Numbered from the stretch's first letter, positions 7,362-15,172 are shown. The stretch is 16,098 nt of DNA from Treponema sp. (GCA_016297415.1 JAEDGQ010000041.1:1-16098), one strand, 5' to 3'. The notes: generated from the sequence alone by a model not told the origin. Made by a program: numbers and translations.

Positions 7362-7390
7362 ATTTTAAAAAAAACACAGGTTAAAATCAA
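7362..7390 (-). promoter_or_regulatory. Promoter of the patatin gene, predicted leaderless start
   Basis: On the minus strand, TTGATT (7390-7385) overlaps the stop codon of the DUF72 gene. After 17 nt comes TAAAAT (7367-7362), then 7 nt (ATTTTTT) and the ATG at 7354. If active, the patatin gene is transcribed separately from the gene before it despite the 32-nt gap. Confidence 0.5.
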
Positions 7391-8187
7391 CAGCCGGGAG
7401 AATTCAGCATCTGTTTAAAAGAAATAGCGTTTAAAAATCCAGTTCCTTTTGGATGATTATTAAAATACACCTGAACAACACGCCCCTCATTTTCTGCCTT
7501 CTTAACAACAGGAATAAAGCTTCTCAGTTCATTTTCAGAATATTCATAGTCATATCGTACAGTATCTTTAGAACTGGCACCACCAGCATACCATCCTTGA
7601 GCATTCCGTCCATGAAGCCTGATATAAGCATTTTTTCCTATAAAAGGCGTTCCAGAACTAAAACCGTCCGGCAAATTCTTAAGTTGAGGCATATCGCAGA
7701 AAACAATGCCCGTATTTCTTGCAGCCAGGCCCTCAAAAATAGAAGGTTTTATCCACTCTTTATGTCTAAATTCAACAACACATAATAAAGGTTCCATGGA
7801 TTTAAGGAGATTTGCCAGATAAAATCTGTTTTCTACTGTGTAATGAAAACTTTCAGGAAACTGAACAAGCACAGAAGAAAGAGAATCCTTTTCGGCAAGG
7901 GCAACACATGCTTCCCGAAAATCATCCGCCTGTTCTTTCCAGTTCCGCTCAATCTCATGGGTCAAAGTTCTGGTCATTTTAACAGAAAATTTTACCCGTC
8001 CTTCACTCCGCTCATAAAAAGAAATCATCCTCTTAGAATCCGGCATTCCATAAAAAGTAGAATTAATCTCACAGGCATTAAACTTCGTAGAATAAAAAAG
8101 CAAAAAATCTTTCCGCTGCAGTTTTTCAGGATAAAACACACCCCTCAGCTCCGGATGATCATAACCACTAGTTCCAACAAGAATCAT
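7387..8187 (-). CDS. DUF72 (YecE-like) TIM-barrel protein
   Basis: The 266-residue protein starts MILVGTSGYDHPELRGVFYP, the typical DUF72 opening. It continues with LLFYSTKFNACEINSTFYGMP, KFSVKMTRTLTH, VLVQFPESFHYT, CVVEFRHKEW and AYIRLHGRN, ending with VVQVYFNNHPKGTGF. These are the family's signatures in order. DUF72 proteins are cytoplasmic TIM barrels of uncertain enzymatic role, often near metal or stress genes. An upstream in-frame methionine 21 codons earlier would add an unconserved stretch, so the internal ATG is chosen. No Shine-Dalgarno is present, and a perfect TATAAT lies 7 nt before this ATG. The patatin gene follows closely. Confidence 0.93.
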   Translation of the reverse strand: MILVGTSGYDHPELRGVFYPEKLQRKDFLLFYSTKFNACEINSTFYGMPDSKRMISFYERSEGRVKFSVKMTRTLTHEIERNWKEQADDFREACVALAEKDSLSSVLVQFPESFHYTVENRFYLANLLKSMEPLLCVVEFRHKEWIKPSIFEGLAARNTGIVFCDMPQLKNLPDGFSSGTPFIGKNAYIRLHGRNAQGWYAGGASSKDTVRYDYEYSENELRSFIPVVKKAENEGRVVQVYFNNHPKGTGFLNAISFKQMLNSPGC

Positions 8188-8194
8188 ACCCCAA

Positions 8195-8222
8195 ATTATA
8201 CAGCCTTGATTTAATAAATAAA
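8195..8222 (-). promoter_or_regulatory. Promoter of the DUF72 gene, predicted leaderless start
   Basis: A perfect TATAAT (8200-8195) is followed by 7 nt (TTGGGGT) and the ATG. The best -35 is a weak TTTATT (8222-8217) at 16 nt. The GGGG run is too close to the ATG to act as a Shine-Dalgarno. Confidence 0.5.
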
Positions 8223-8248
8223 AGAACAGAACCAAAGTGCCATATCTC

Positions 8249-8345
8249 ACCAGCTGTCCGGGGTTCGCTAACGCTCATCGTCCTCGCTGGTTTCGACAGG
8301 CTCAACCCGAGACGCTGCGGTCGACTACCGCCCCTCCCATCCGGG
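8249..8345. repeat. GC-rich dispersed element with the GGTTTCGACAGGCTCAACC core
   Basis: The core 19-mer lies at 8289-8307 and matches the copies in the ilvC leader (perfect on one half, with alternatives CAGG and TAAA in the middle). The surrounding GC-rich stretch starts CCAGCTGTCCGGGG and ends near ATCCGGGG. It sits between the DUF72 promoter and the end of the regulator gene. The remaining bases to 8463 show nothing recognisable. Confidence 0.6.
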
Positions 8346-8463
8346 GTAAGCACCATTTTCCGCCTCAGAAAGATAAAATCAAAACAAACAAAAACCGGAC
8401 CTTCATTCACCTGAAACAGTTTACTGATGGTAAGGAAGCCAATTTCGTTCGCACCTTCTTTTT

Positions 8464-8516
8464 TGTCTTTACTGACTTTTAAGCCAGTTTTTTGGGCTTT
8501 GACCGGTATTTTTTTT
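8464..8516. repeat. Left copy of a 53-bp direct repeat bracketing the esterase locus
   Basis: The sequence matches 15091-15143 at 49 of 53 positions in the same orientation. This copy is the living 3' end of the regulator gene (residues NTGQSPKNWLKSQ and the stop) plus a few downstream bases. The other copy is an isolated remnant. The two are 6.6 kb apart and enclose the regulator and both esterases. Confidence 0.8.
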
Positions 8517-10661
8517 GAATACATTTGAAAAATAATTCTGGTTCTGGAAGCCAAGTTTTTCTGCTATTTTGCTCAGTTCGTAAGTTTCCGACAGCAGCAT
8601 ATTTTTTGCCTGTTCGATTTTTAGTTTTTCGTGAAGCGCTTGTACTGTGCAGCCTGTAAGTTCTTTTGTTTTTTTGCTCAAATAACTTTTGCTTACTAAA
8701 AAAAACTCTGCCATTTTCTGAATGTCTGTTTTTTCCCCAAGATGCTGCAACAGGTAGGATGTAATCTGGTCTTGGGTAAGCCTTTGATGCTTAAGGGGCA
8801 TTTTTTTGCCGGAAATTATGCTTGTTATTTGATTGAGTGTGGGCTGGATTGAATTTGTGATTTTTCCAGTATTTTTGTAAATTGAATAAAGGGCATTACT
8901 TAAAAGAAGCCGTAAAACTTCGTAAATGGAGAAGGATTCGTTTTTCATTTCAAAAAATGCATAGCCAAAGTAGTAGTCGTAGGCAGAAAGTACTTCCAGT
9001 ATCATTGTGTAACGGCGGTTTTGGGGAAATGCCTCTTTTGGAAAAAGATGGGGCTCTTGTATTTGTGTGTTTTTGAGGTTTGTGTGCCGGGGTGTTTCTT
9101 CCGGGTAGAAAAAACTTAGCGTTGGGGTTGGAAAATTTCTTGCTGCCCTGTCGTTTAAGGCTATTACAGCGCTAGGTACGGAGAAATCTTCCAGCTGTTT
9201 TGAAAGAATGTTAAAGGTTTCTTCTATTGTCTGGGAGCTTGTAAAGGAAACTGCCCTTTCGGAAATATTGTTTATTTGATAAGGGTTTTCCCGATCCGCC
9301 AGACTTTCGTATTTTTGAAAGAGAGAAACAAGAGAGCGCATCTGGTGAAAAATGTTTTCCATTTTTAATAGGGAATCTATACCTTCTGTTTTTAAAAAGG
9401 GAAGGAGGGTATTGCGGAATTTTGTAATGCTTTCCTGAAACAGGTCTGGAATGAACTCGCCTTTTTTGCGGATATTCTGTATTGTGTCCTTTGCCTGTTG
9501 TAACATTCTGCTTTCTTCGTTTCTGGTATACAGGTCGTGAAAAAAGCTGTCTATCCATTGTTCAATTTCTGCCCGACTATGTTCCTGAAACTTCTGTTTT
9601 AAGTTGTTTGTAAGGTATTCCCTCAGTTCTATTTCGGAAAAATCCCGGTTAAAATCGAAGGTCAGTTCTTCTTTTGGTGTGGTATTATGGTCTCCGGCAG
9701 AGGTTATTTCTCTTTCCAGGCAGCCACAGCTCTGACGGATGACTAGTTTTGTAGGAAAGAGGATTGTTTCTTCTTTTTGACTGTTTGTGGCTATTTTGTC
9801 GATTAATACTTCTATGGCGGCGTAACCTCTGTCGTAATAGGACAGGTCTATTGTTGTAAGAGGAGAGCGGGCGGTTATGCCTTCGTACCAGTTGTTAAAG
9901 CCTGTAACGGCTATGTCTTTGGGTACTGAAACTCCCCGGGCGTTAAGCTGTTCTATAAGAATTGATGCTATTATGTCTGTGGTTGTAATTATACATTCCA
10001 GATTACTTTTTTCCTTAAGGGTGTAATGTTTTAACAGTTCTTCTGTTTTTTCAAAAATGTGTTTTTCGCTCATGGAACGGCACATGTAAACGCTGTCTGG
10101 TAATTCCTGCAGCCCATATTTTTTTAAGTTTGAGCGGTAAGTAAAAAGGCGGTTCCAGTGGGGCTGGCTTACATCGGCTCCGAAAAAGGCAAATTTTGTA
10201 TAGCCATGTTTTTTTACCAGATGTTCCATAAGCCGGGTTATAGCCGAAGTTGAATCGATTTTTATGTGGGTTAAATTAGGTATGTTCATGTGACCTATAT
10301 CCACCATTGGAAGAGGAGACATATCGGAAAAAAGTTTGACTATGTTTTCTTCTTTCATAAAGTCCCATAAGCTTGATGTCCAGGTAACAAGTCCGTCTAT
10401 AAAGGGCTGCTTCATAAATTTGAAATTTTTTATGTAGTTCTGGGTAAAGTTCATGTCTTCAAAAATTGAATATTTTACGGCCCCACCCATGTTGATGAAA
10501 TTTATGTCGTAGTCTATGCAGGCTTTTGTCATGCCTTTGATGTATTCCAGCCCGATAAAAGAGCGGAGGTCTGCAATTCCTGCAAAACCTATTGTAAGCC
10601 GGTTGCCAGCAGATTTCCTTTCGGAAAGAAAAATCCGCCTTTCTGATATTTTTAATCCCAT
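8469..10661 (-). CDS. Sugar-binding-domain/AraC fusion transcription regulator
   Basis: The 730-residue protein is a cytoplasmic DNA-binding regulator. Residues 20-317 form a LacI/ribose-binding-like ligand domain, from LTIGFAGIADLRSFIGLEYI through DIAVTGFNNWYEG and ending LVIRQSCGC. Unusually, no LacI helix-turn-helix precedes it. Residues 340-460 are charged and helical, probably coiled-coil. Residues 465-600 may be a GAF-like linker domain (low certainty). Residues 632-728 are an AraC-type DNA-binding domain with two helix-turn-helices: MAEFFLVSKSYLSKK and IAEKLGFQNQNYFSNVF, ending TGQSPKNWLKS. The architecture recalls XylR-type sugar regulators with much more middle sequence. It is divergent from the esterase genes, its likely targets. 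The start has TAAAAT 7 nt upstream and no Shine-Dalgarno. Confidence 0.88.
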   Translation of the reverse strand: MGLKISERRIFLSERKSAGNRLTIGFAGIADLRSFIGLEYIKGMTKACIDYDINFINMGGAVKYSIFEDMNFTQNYIKNFKFMKQPFIDGLVTWTSSLWDFMKEENIVKLFSDMSPLPMVDIGHMNIPNLTHIKIDSTSAITRLMEHLVKKHGYTKFAFFGADVSQPHWNRLFTYRSNLKKYGLQELPDSVYMCRSMSEKHIFEKTEELLKHYTLKEKSNLECIITTTDIIASILIEQLNARGVSVPKDIAVTGFNNWYEGITARSPLTTIDLSYYDRGYAAIEVLIDKIATNSQKEETILFPTKLVIRQSCGCLEREITSAGDHNTTPKEELTFDFNRDFSEIELREYLTNNLKQKFQEHSRAEIEQWIDSFFHDLYTRNEESRMLQQAKDTIQNIRKKGEFIPDLFQESITKFRNTLLPFLKTEGIDSLLKMENIFHQMRSLVSLFQKYESLADRENPYQINNISERAVSFTSSQTIEETFNILSKQLEDFSVPSAVIALNDRAARNFPTPTLSFFYPEETPRHTNLKNTQIQEPHLFPKEAFPQNRRYTMILEVLSAYDYYFGYAFFEMKNESFSIYEVLRLLLSNALYSIYKNTGKITNSIQPTLNQITSIISGKKMPLKHQRLTQDQITSYLLQHLGEKTDIQKMAEFFLVSKSYLSKKTKELTGCTVQALHEKLKIEQAKNMLLSETYELSKIAEKLGFQNQNYFSNVFKKNTGQSPKNWLKSQ

Positions 10662-10668
10662 GAATGTT

Positions 10669-10697
10669 ATTTTATACTTTTTTTATTTTTTTGTTTA
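10669..10697 (-). promoter_or_regulatory. Promoter of the regulator gene, predicted leaderless start
   Basis: On the minus strand, TAAACA (10697-10692) is followed by 17 nt, TAAAAT (10674-10669), 7 nt (AACATTC) and the ATG. Both hexamers are imperfect (4 and 5 of 6), and the DNA is very A/T-rich, which lowers certainty. Confidence 0.4.
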
Positions 10698-10742
10698 CGC
10701 TTTTACATAATTTTAAAAAAACATTCAAAAAAAACAGATTTT

Positions 10743-10782
10743 TATATAAAATTCTCTTTGAATATATAAAATTATATTTGTA
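10743..10782. repeat. Tandem 20-bp repeat in the regulator-esterase intergenic region
   Basis: Two adjacent 20-bp units, each TATATAAAATT followed by three variable bases and TTTG, match at 17 of 20 positions (10743-10762 and 10763-10782). A related partial copy with TATAAAATACTCT lies near 10838-10850. Two helical turns is close to the spacing of AraC-type half-sites, so these are candidate operators for the divergent regulator. Confidence 0.5.
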
Positions 10783-10866
10783 TTTTCGTTCCTTTTATTT
10801 TGGATTAGAAAAGCTTATATAAATATCTGCTTTTAAATATAAAATACTCTATTTTTGACGGAATAG

Positions 10867-10950
10867 TATAATTTTTAGCAGTTTTTTAACAATTCTTTAC
10901 TCATATCATTAGGCTGTAAATGTTAAGCGGAAGATGATTTTTTATCTTCC
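10867..10950 (+). promoter_or_regulatory. Possible esterase promoter and leader hairpin
   Basis: A perfect TATAAT lies at 10867-10872, with no good -35 at the usual spacing, which would suit an activator-dependent promoter. A start near 10879 would give a leader of about 110 nt. In it, GGAAGAT (10929-10935) pairs with ATCTTCC (10944-10950) around an 8-nt loop, about 38 nt before the start codon. No T-tract follows, so it is not a terminator. The rest of the 326-bp gap is featureless A/T-rich DNA. Confidence 0.4.
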
Positions 10951-10987
10951 ACTTTTGACAAGTTTTATCTATTTTCAAGGGGTTTTT

Positions 10988-13153
10988 ATGAAAAAAATTA
11001 AGAAAATCAGTAAGTTGAGAAGAAAGTTTTTTATGGTGCTTTCTGTTATGGCAATGGCGCTTTTCTGCGGATTTATGACTGTTTCCTGCGCCAATGGAAA
11101 TGATGGTTCTGACGATGTAACTAATGGAGGCAGTTCTCCTTCTGGATCTGAAACAGGTTCTTCAGATGTGCTTGACCCTTCTCTAAGTGTTTTTAATCTG
11201 GAAGAAGGAAAAACTTACAGTATCACCCTTACAGACATTTCCTTTGCTGCCTCTAAGACTTTTAATGTTTCCGGGGCTGACTGGTCTATTGATAACCCTT
11301 ACATTGCTGCTGTTCATGGCAACAGTATTGAACCACTTTCTGGAGGAAAGGCAAAACTTACCTCTGGAAATACAGTTGTTAACATTACAATCGCCGAACC
11401 TAATCGCCCGGTTACAACTGATCCTTTCGATTTAAAAACAATTTCCGAAAATATCGACATTTTCTGCTGTGGCGACTCCATTATGAGGGACTATGGTGCT
11501 TCGGATTCTGATCAGTACGGTCTTGGTCAGGCTCTTAAAGTTTTCTTTGACGAAAACAAGGCTAACGTTGTTACAGACATTTCTAACGGAGGAAGGTCTT
11601 CCCGGCTTTTTTACAACGAAGATTCCCGCTGGCCAGAAGTAAAGCGTCGTATAGAAGAAAACAACAAAGCAGGCAAAAAATCTGTGGTAATTTTGTCTTT
11701 CGGCCATAACGACCAGAGGGCTCTTACTGACATTAACAAAGATTACGGTGCTCAGTTTACTTTTGCTTCAAAAAATAAAAACGGCACTGTTGCAGGTACT
11801 CACTACGACTTTATGGAAAAATACATTGTGGAAACCCGGGAACTTGGTGCGGTACCGGTTTTATTAACTCCTTTTGCCAGAGCGTCCTTTTCTGGTTCGG
11901 AAGTTTCTGCCGATGGAAAGCACGACTGGACAAACAAAACCATGACTGGTGATGACACTCCCCGGGGAAATTATCCTGCTGCCATGAAAGCTGCTGCCGA
12001 AAAACAGGGGGCAATTCTTATTGATATGACAGAACTTAGTGCTGCAAAAATTACTGAATACAACAATGCAGGAAAAATCAAATATTTCTATGTTGATTCA
12101 GACAACACTCACGAGCGCACCCTTGGAGGACTTGAACTGGGAAAAATCGTTACAGACGAACTTAAAAAAGGCAGATATTTAGCCTCGTATATCAAAGAAA
12201 CTCCACAAAGAGTAATGGTAAACAAAGGTTCTCTTGCCTTTGGCAGGATTTTTCCAAACGCTCAGAAAGAACTTTCATTCAAACTTTCACTTTTCAATGT
12301 AAATACTGGCACTGTAACGATAACTGCTCCTGAAGGCTTTACAGTTTGTGCAACACAAAACGGCGAATATAAATCATCCCTTGAAATTAACTGTGCAGAT
12401 GTTCAGTTTGGCTCAGAAATTTTCGTAAAATTCAGTCCTGTTGAAGTAAAAGAATACAACGCTGATCTTACAATCGCACATTCTTCTGTAACCCCAGACT
12501 TTGGAAACACCCCGGCAGGAACAGTTGAAGGAACAACTGCAAAAATTACTATGACTGCTGCTGGAAAAGAAAAAGTAACAGGCGGTACACAAGAAACAGT
12601 TCTTTTCCCAATGATTGATGAAAACAAAGCCTTTGACTATAAAGGTGCTGGAAACGAACTTAGCGGAACAGTTACACTTACCGGACTTGAACCAACTAAT
12701 GCTCGGCAGGAGGGCACTGTAAAACCTCTTTCCGGTCCATATTATGCAAGAGTTACAATAAACGGTGGAACATGGCCTGTAAATGACAGCGGTGCAAAAC
12801 GAGAAACAGAATATATCCAGTATGCAATTCCTGCCTCTGGTGCAGACTTTGTAGTAAACAAAATCAGTTTTAAGGCTGCTTCAAGCGGTTCTGGCTGGAT
12901 GATGTGGCACGCTTACTATTCAACGGATGCAAACTTTGCAAATCCTACACCAATCGTAGAAAACGCCAACTCCGATGGCAAGGCAAAGGAAGTAATGATT
13001 GAATGTTCAACAGGAACAGAGGAACTTGGCCTTACAGTTGAAAACGGCCAGACCCTTTATATAAGAATCTACCCTGCATTCAAAACAACAGCAGAAAGTT
13101 CTGGCCGCAGCTTTATGATAAGCAATTTAGCGGTTGAAGGACTGATTCAATAA
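10988..13153 (+). CDS. Lipoprotein SGNH acetylesterase, CE12-like, with C-terminal accessory domains
   Basis: The 721-residue protein starts at the internal ATG, 18 codons after an alternative ATG, because a basic signal peptide and an AAGGGG Shine-Dalgarno 5 nt upstream both fit there. The lipobox TVSC puts the lipidated cysteine at residue 34, followed by a Gly/Ser-rich linker, so it is surface or periplasmic. Residues 60-135 may be an Ig-like domain. The catalytic domain spans 155-395: GDS with Ser164, NGGRSS (200-205), FGHND (238-242) and D372-N-T-H375. These are the blocks of rhamnogalacturonan acetylesterases (CE12). Residues 405-525 look like an Ig-like domain and 535-721 a beta-sandwich, possibly carbohydrate-binding. 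The likely job is removing acetyl groups from pectin-type polysaccharides. It is divergent from the regulator and followed by a second esterase. Confidence 0.87.
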   Translation: MKKIKKISKLRRKFFMVLSVMAMALFCGFMTVSCANGNDGSDDVTNGGSSPSGSETGSSDVLDPSLSVFNLEEGKTYSITLTDISFAASKTFNVSGADWSIDNPYIAAVHGNSIEPLSGGKAKLTSGNTVVNITIAEPNRPVTTDPFDLKTISENIDIFCCGDSIMRDYGASDSDQYGLGQALKVFFDENKANVVTDISNGGRSSRLFYNEDSRWPEVKRRIEENNKAGKKSVVILSFGHNDQRALTDINKDYGAQFTFASKNKNGTVAGTHYDFMEKYIVETRELGAVPVLLTPFARASFSGSEVSADGKHDWTNKTMTGDDTPRGNYPAAMKAAAEKQGAILIDMTELSAAKITEYNNAGKIKYFYVDSDNTHERTLGGLELGKIVTDELKKGRYLASYIKETPQRVMVNKGSLAFGRIFPNAQKELSFKLSLFNVNTGTVTITAPEGFTVCATQNGEYKSSLEINCADVQFGSEIFVKFSPVEVKEYNADLTIAHSSVTPDFGNTPAGTVEGTTAKITMTAAGKEKVTGGTQETVLFPMIDENKAFDYKGAGNELSGTVTLTGLEPTNARQEGTVKPLSGPYYARVTINGGTWPVNDSGAKRETEYIQYAIPASGADFVVNKISFKAASSGSGWMMWHAYYSTDANFANPTPIVENANSDGKAKEVMIECSTGTEELGLTVENGQTLYIRIYPAFKTTAESSGRSFMISNLAVEGLIQ

Positions 13154-13231
13154 GTGTTGCCCTCTGCCGTTCTGCCCGTGCCATTTTGGTCATTTTCAGA
13201 GCGGTGGTGGCCTTTTTCTGCATAATTTTTA

Positions 13232-13274
13232 CCGGCAGATTCCTTGTAATTTGCCGGATTTTATGTTTTTTTAA
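13232..13274 (+). terminator. Intrinsic terminator between the two esterase genes
   Basis: CCGGCAGATT (13232-13241) pairs with AATTTGCCGG (13248-13257), a 10-bp stem with one G-U pair and a 6-nt loop, then ATTTTATG and a run of Ts. It ends only about 10 nt before the Shine-Dalgarno of the second esterase. Either the second gene depends on partial read-through, or the hairpin mainly sets their expression ratio. I see no convincing separate promoter at 13154-13231. Confidence 0.72.
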
Positions 13275-13294
13275 TTAATTTTCTGGAGGAGAAA

Positions 13295-14989
13295 ATGAAA
13301 AAAATTATTAAAAGTGCCGTAATTTTTGCGGCCATGGCTTTTGCAGCGTCTTGCTTTGTTTCCTGTTCGGACGGTAGCGATGAAAGTTCGCCTGCTCCCG
13401 TAACTGGCACTGAAAGTGGCACAAATACCGGCAATGGTGAAAATCAGCCAGGAAGCGGAGGCACTGATAACTTTGATGATTCTTCCTTAAAAGAAGCAGT
13501 TCTTTGGGTTGTAGGAGATTCTACTGTATGTGACTACATGAAAGAAGACGGAACCCACACTGATGCAAGTTATTTTTATCCCCGGTACGGTTACGGCACT
13601 CAGCTGGGAAACAATCTTTCTGCAAAAATCACTGTTAAAAATATTGCACTTTCCGGTCGTTCCTCTAAATCGTTCCTTGCAGAAGAAAACTATGGAACTT
13701 TAGTTTCCCAAATAAAAGACGGCGACTTTCTTGTAATAGGTTTCGGACACAACGATCAGAAATCTGACGATGGGGATCGTTTTGCCTCTGCTCAAGGAAG
13801 CACTGATACTGAAGGTTCTTTTAAAAACATTCTTTACAACAAATATGTAAAAATGGCCCAGGATAAAGGTGCTGTTCCAATTTTGTGTTCGCCAATCTGC
13901 CGTTTAAGCAATACAAACGATTATTCTTCCGACAAAGCCCATATTACAGCCTCAGGAGATTACAGAAAGGCGGTGGAAGAACTGGCTGCAGAAAAAAATG
14001 TACAGTTTGTAGATTTAACTTCTATGACAAAAGCGTTATACGAAGAAGTAAAATACGATGAAGCTGTCTATTTCCATGCCGTTTCAAACGGAAAATCCAG
14101 TGATGAGCCGAATTTTAATACAGTAGACGGAACCCACATAAATATTTACGGTGCAAAAATGATTTCCTACTTTTTTGCAAAGACAATTTCAGAAAGCAGC
14201 TGTCAGCTTAAACCTTATGTAAAATCTGTTTACAAGCCTGTAAAGTCAGTGGATCTTGTTAAAAACGACAAATATGTTTATATCGACTATGTAGCTCCAG
14301 ATTTATCAAAATTGAATGTAGCAGAAAACCTTAAATGCACTTCTGCCGGCTGGTACGGAACAGGTTTTGGAGACTGTGGAGGAGACCCGTCATCCTCCAG
14401 CAACGGATACTATGCCCAGGAAACTTCCACTGGCGTTTTTAAGGTTGGCCAAACAGGCACTAGTTCCCCAAAAGGAAAAATAACTTCAACGGCAGACGGT
14501 ATTGCCTTTGCCTTCCAGCAGATTCCTCTTTCCAAAAACTTTACATTAACGGCAAAAGCAAAAATTCTTACTGTTGTTGCCGGTAAAAATCAGGCAGGTT
14601 TTGGACTTATGCTTAGGGACGACTGCTACACACCAAATAAAAACCCAGTTTCCACCAATTATATTGCTTCAGGTCTTTATGCAGATACAGCTTCCAGTTG
14701 TGTGGCAAACTGGAAAAGGGAAAGTTCTGCTCTCGGCGTTTCTGCCAATAAAATTGCCGCCCTGTATGCCGCAGATGAAGAAGCTGAATTTTCCATTGAG
14801 AGGGTTGGTCAGGTAGTAAAGGTTAAGACTGTTTACAAGGGAAATACTTACGAAGACACCTACACAGATTTTGACTTTGCTGCAAAAGACTTTGACTACT
14901 TCTATGCAGGAATGTTTGCCACCAGAGGCACTTGTGTAGAATTTACAGATGTTGTTCTTACCATAACTGGCGAAAGTCAGGGAGCCTAA
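13295..14989 (+). CDS. Lipoprotein SGNH acetylesterase, CE12-like (rhamnogalacturonan acetylesterase type)
   Basis: The 564-residue protein has a signal peptide MKKIIKSAVIFAAMAFAASC and a lipidated cysteine at residue 20 or 24 (FVSC). A Gly/Ser/Asn-rich linker runs to about 60. The catalytic domain is 66-300 with the complete CE12 set: VGDSTVCDY (nucleophile Ser76), LSGRSSKSF (119-127), FGHNDQK (150-156) and DGTHINIYGA with Asp278 and His281. This is closer to the family consensus than the upstream esterase. Residues 330-564 form a beta-rich C-terminal domain of the concanavalin-like kind (FTLTAKAKIL, AGFGLMLRDD, FYAGMFATRG), perhaps carbohydrate-binding. The Shine-Dalgarno GGAGG lies 5 nt before the ATG. 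The two esterases share chemistry but different accessory modules, so they may act on different acetylated regions of one polymer. Confidence 0.92.
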   Translation: MKKIIKSAVIFAAMAFAASCFVSCSDGSDESSPAPVTGTESGTNTGNGENQPGSGGTDNFDDSSLKEAVLWVVGDSTVCDYMKEDGTHTDASYFYPRYGYGTQLGNNLSAKITVKNIALSGRSSKSFLAEENYGTLVSQIKDGDFLVIGFGHNDQKSDDGDRFASAQGSTDTEGSFKNILYNKYVKMAQDKGAVPILCSPICRLSNTNDYSSDKAHITASGDYRKAVEELAAEKNVQFVDLTSMTKALYEEVKYDEAVYFHAVSNGKSSDEPNFNTVDGTHINIYGAKMISYFFAKTISESSCQLKPYVKSVYKPVKSVDLVKNDKYVYIDYVAPDLSKLNVAENLKCTSAGWYGTGFGDCGGDPSSSSNGYYAQETSTGVFKVGQTGTSSPKGKITSTADGIAFAFQQIPLSKNFTLTAKAKILTVVAGKNQAGFGLMLRDDCYTPNKNPVSTNYIASGLYADTASSCVANWKRESSALGVSANKIAALYAADEEAEFSIERVGQVVKVKTVYKGNTYEDTYTDFDFAAKDFDYFYAGMFATRGTCVEFTDVVLTITGESQGA

Positions 14990-15009
14990 ACAGGGCTCTG
15001 CGGGGCGTT

Positions 15010-15091
15010 GCGGGGTGTCCCCGCTAGAAGGGGGAGCGGACAAGCAACTTTGCTTGGGAGCGAGGGGAAGTCTTTCCCCTCCTTTTTTTTT
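15010..15091 (+). terminator. Three-hairpin cluster ending in a strong intrinsic terminator
   Basis: GCGGGG (15010-15015) pairs with CCCCGC (15019-15024). CAAGCAA (15041-15047) pairs with TTGCTTG (15050-15056). GAGGGGAA (15062-15069) pairs with TTCCCCTC (15074-15081), and this last stem is followed by a run of Ts. The third is a textbook terminator for the esterase operon. The cluster has the look of a GC-rich dispersed intergenic element recruited as a terminator. Confidence 0.82.
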
Positions 15092-15143
15092 GTTTTTACT
15101 GACTTTTAATCCAGCTTTTTGGGCTTTGACCGGTATTTTTTTG
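15091..15143 (-). pseudogene. Remnant of the 3' end of another AraC-type regulator gene
   Basis: On the minus strand the frame reads KNTGQSPKSWIKSQ and a stop, the typical last residues of an AraC DNA-binding domain. It matches the end of the intact regulator (KNTGQSPKNWLKSQ) with two conservative changes (N to S, L to I). Upstream of it the homology disappears into unrelated sequence after a few residues. The conservative substitutions suggest a separate functional paralogue before decay rather than a fresh copy of the resident gene. Confidence 0.65.
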
Positions 15144-15172
15144 CCAAAAATCAAAACCAGTTTCTCCCCAGG

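Noticed and set aside
8168..8554. Open minus-strand frame with KKIPVKAQK-GLKVSK, similar to one at 14669-15154, as if two paralogous proteins.
   Set aside because: Both frames are out-of-frame readings of the shared AraC-regulator 3' end. The in-frame reading gives a genuine AraC C-terminus.
10988..14989. Tandem duplication origin for the two esterases.
   Set aside because: Only the short catalytic blocks match. Lengths, spacers and accessory domains differ, so they are at most distant homologues.
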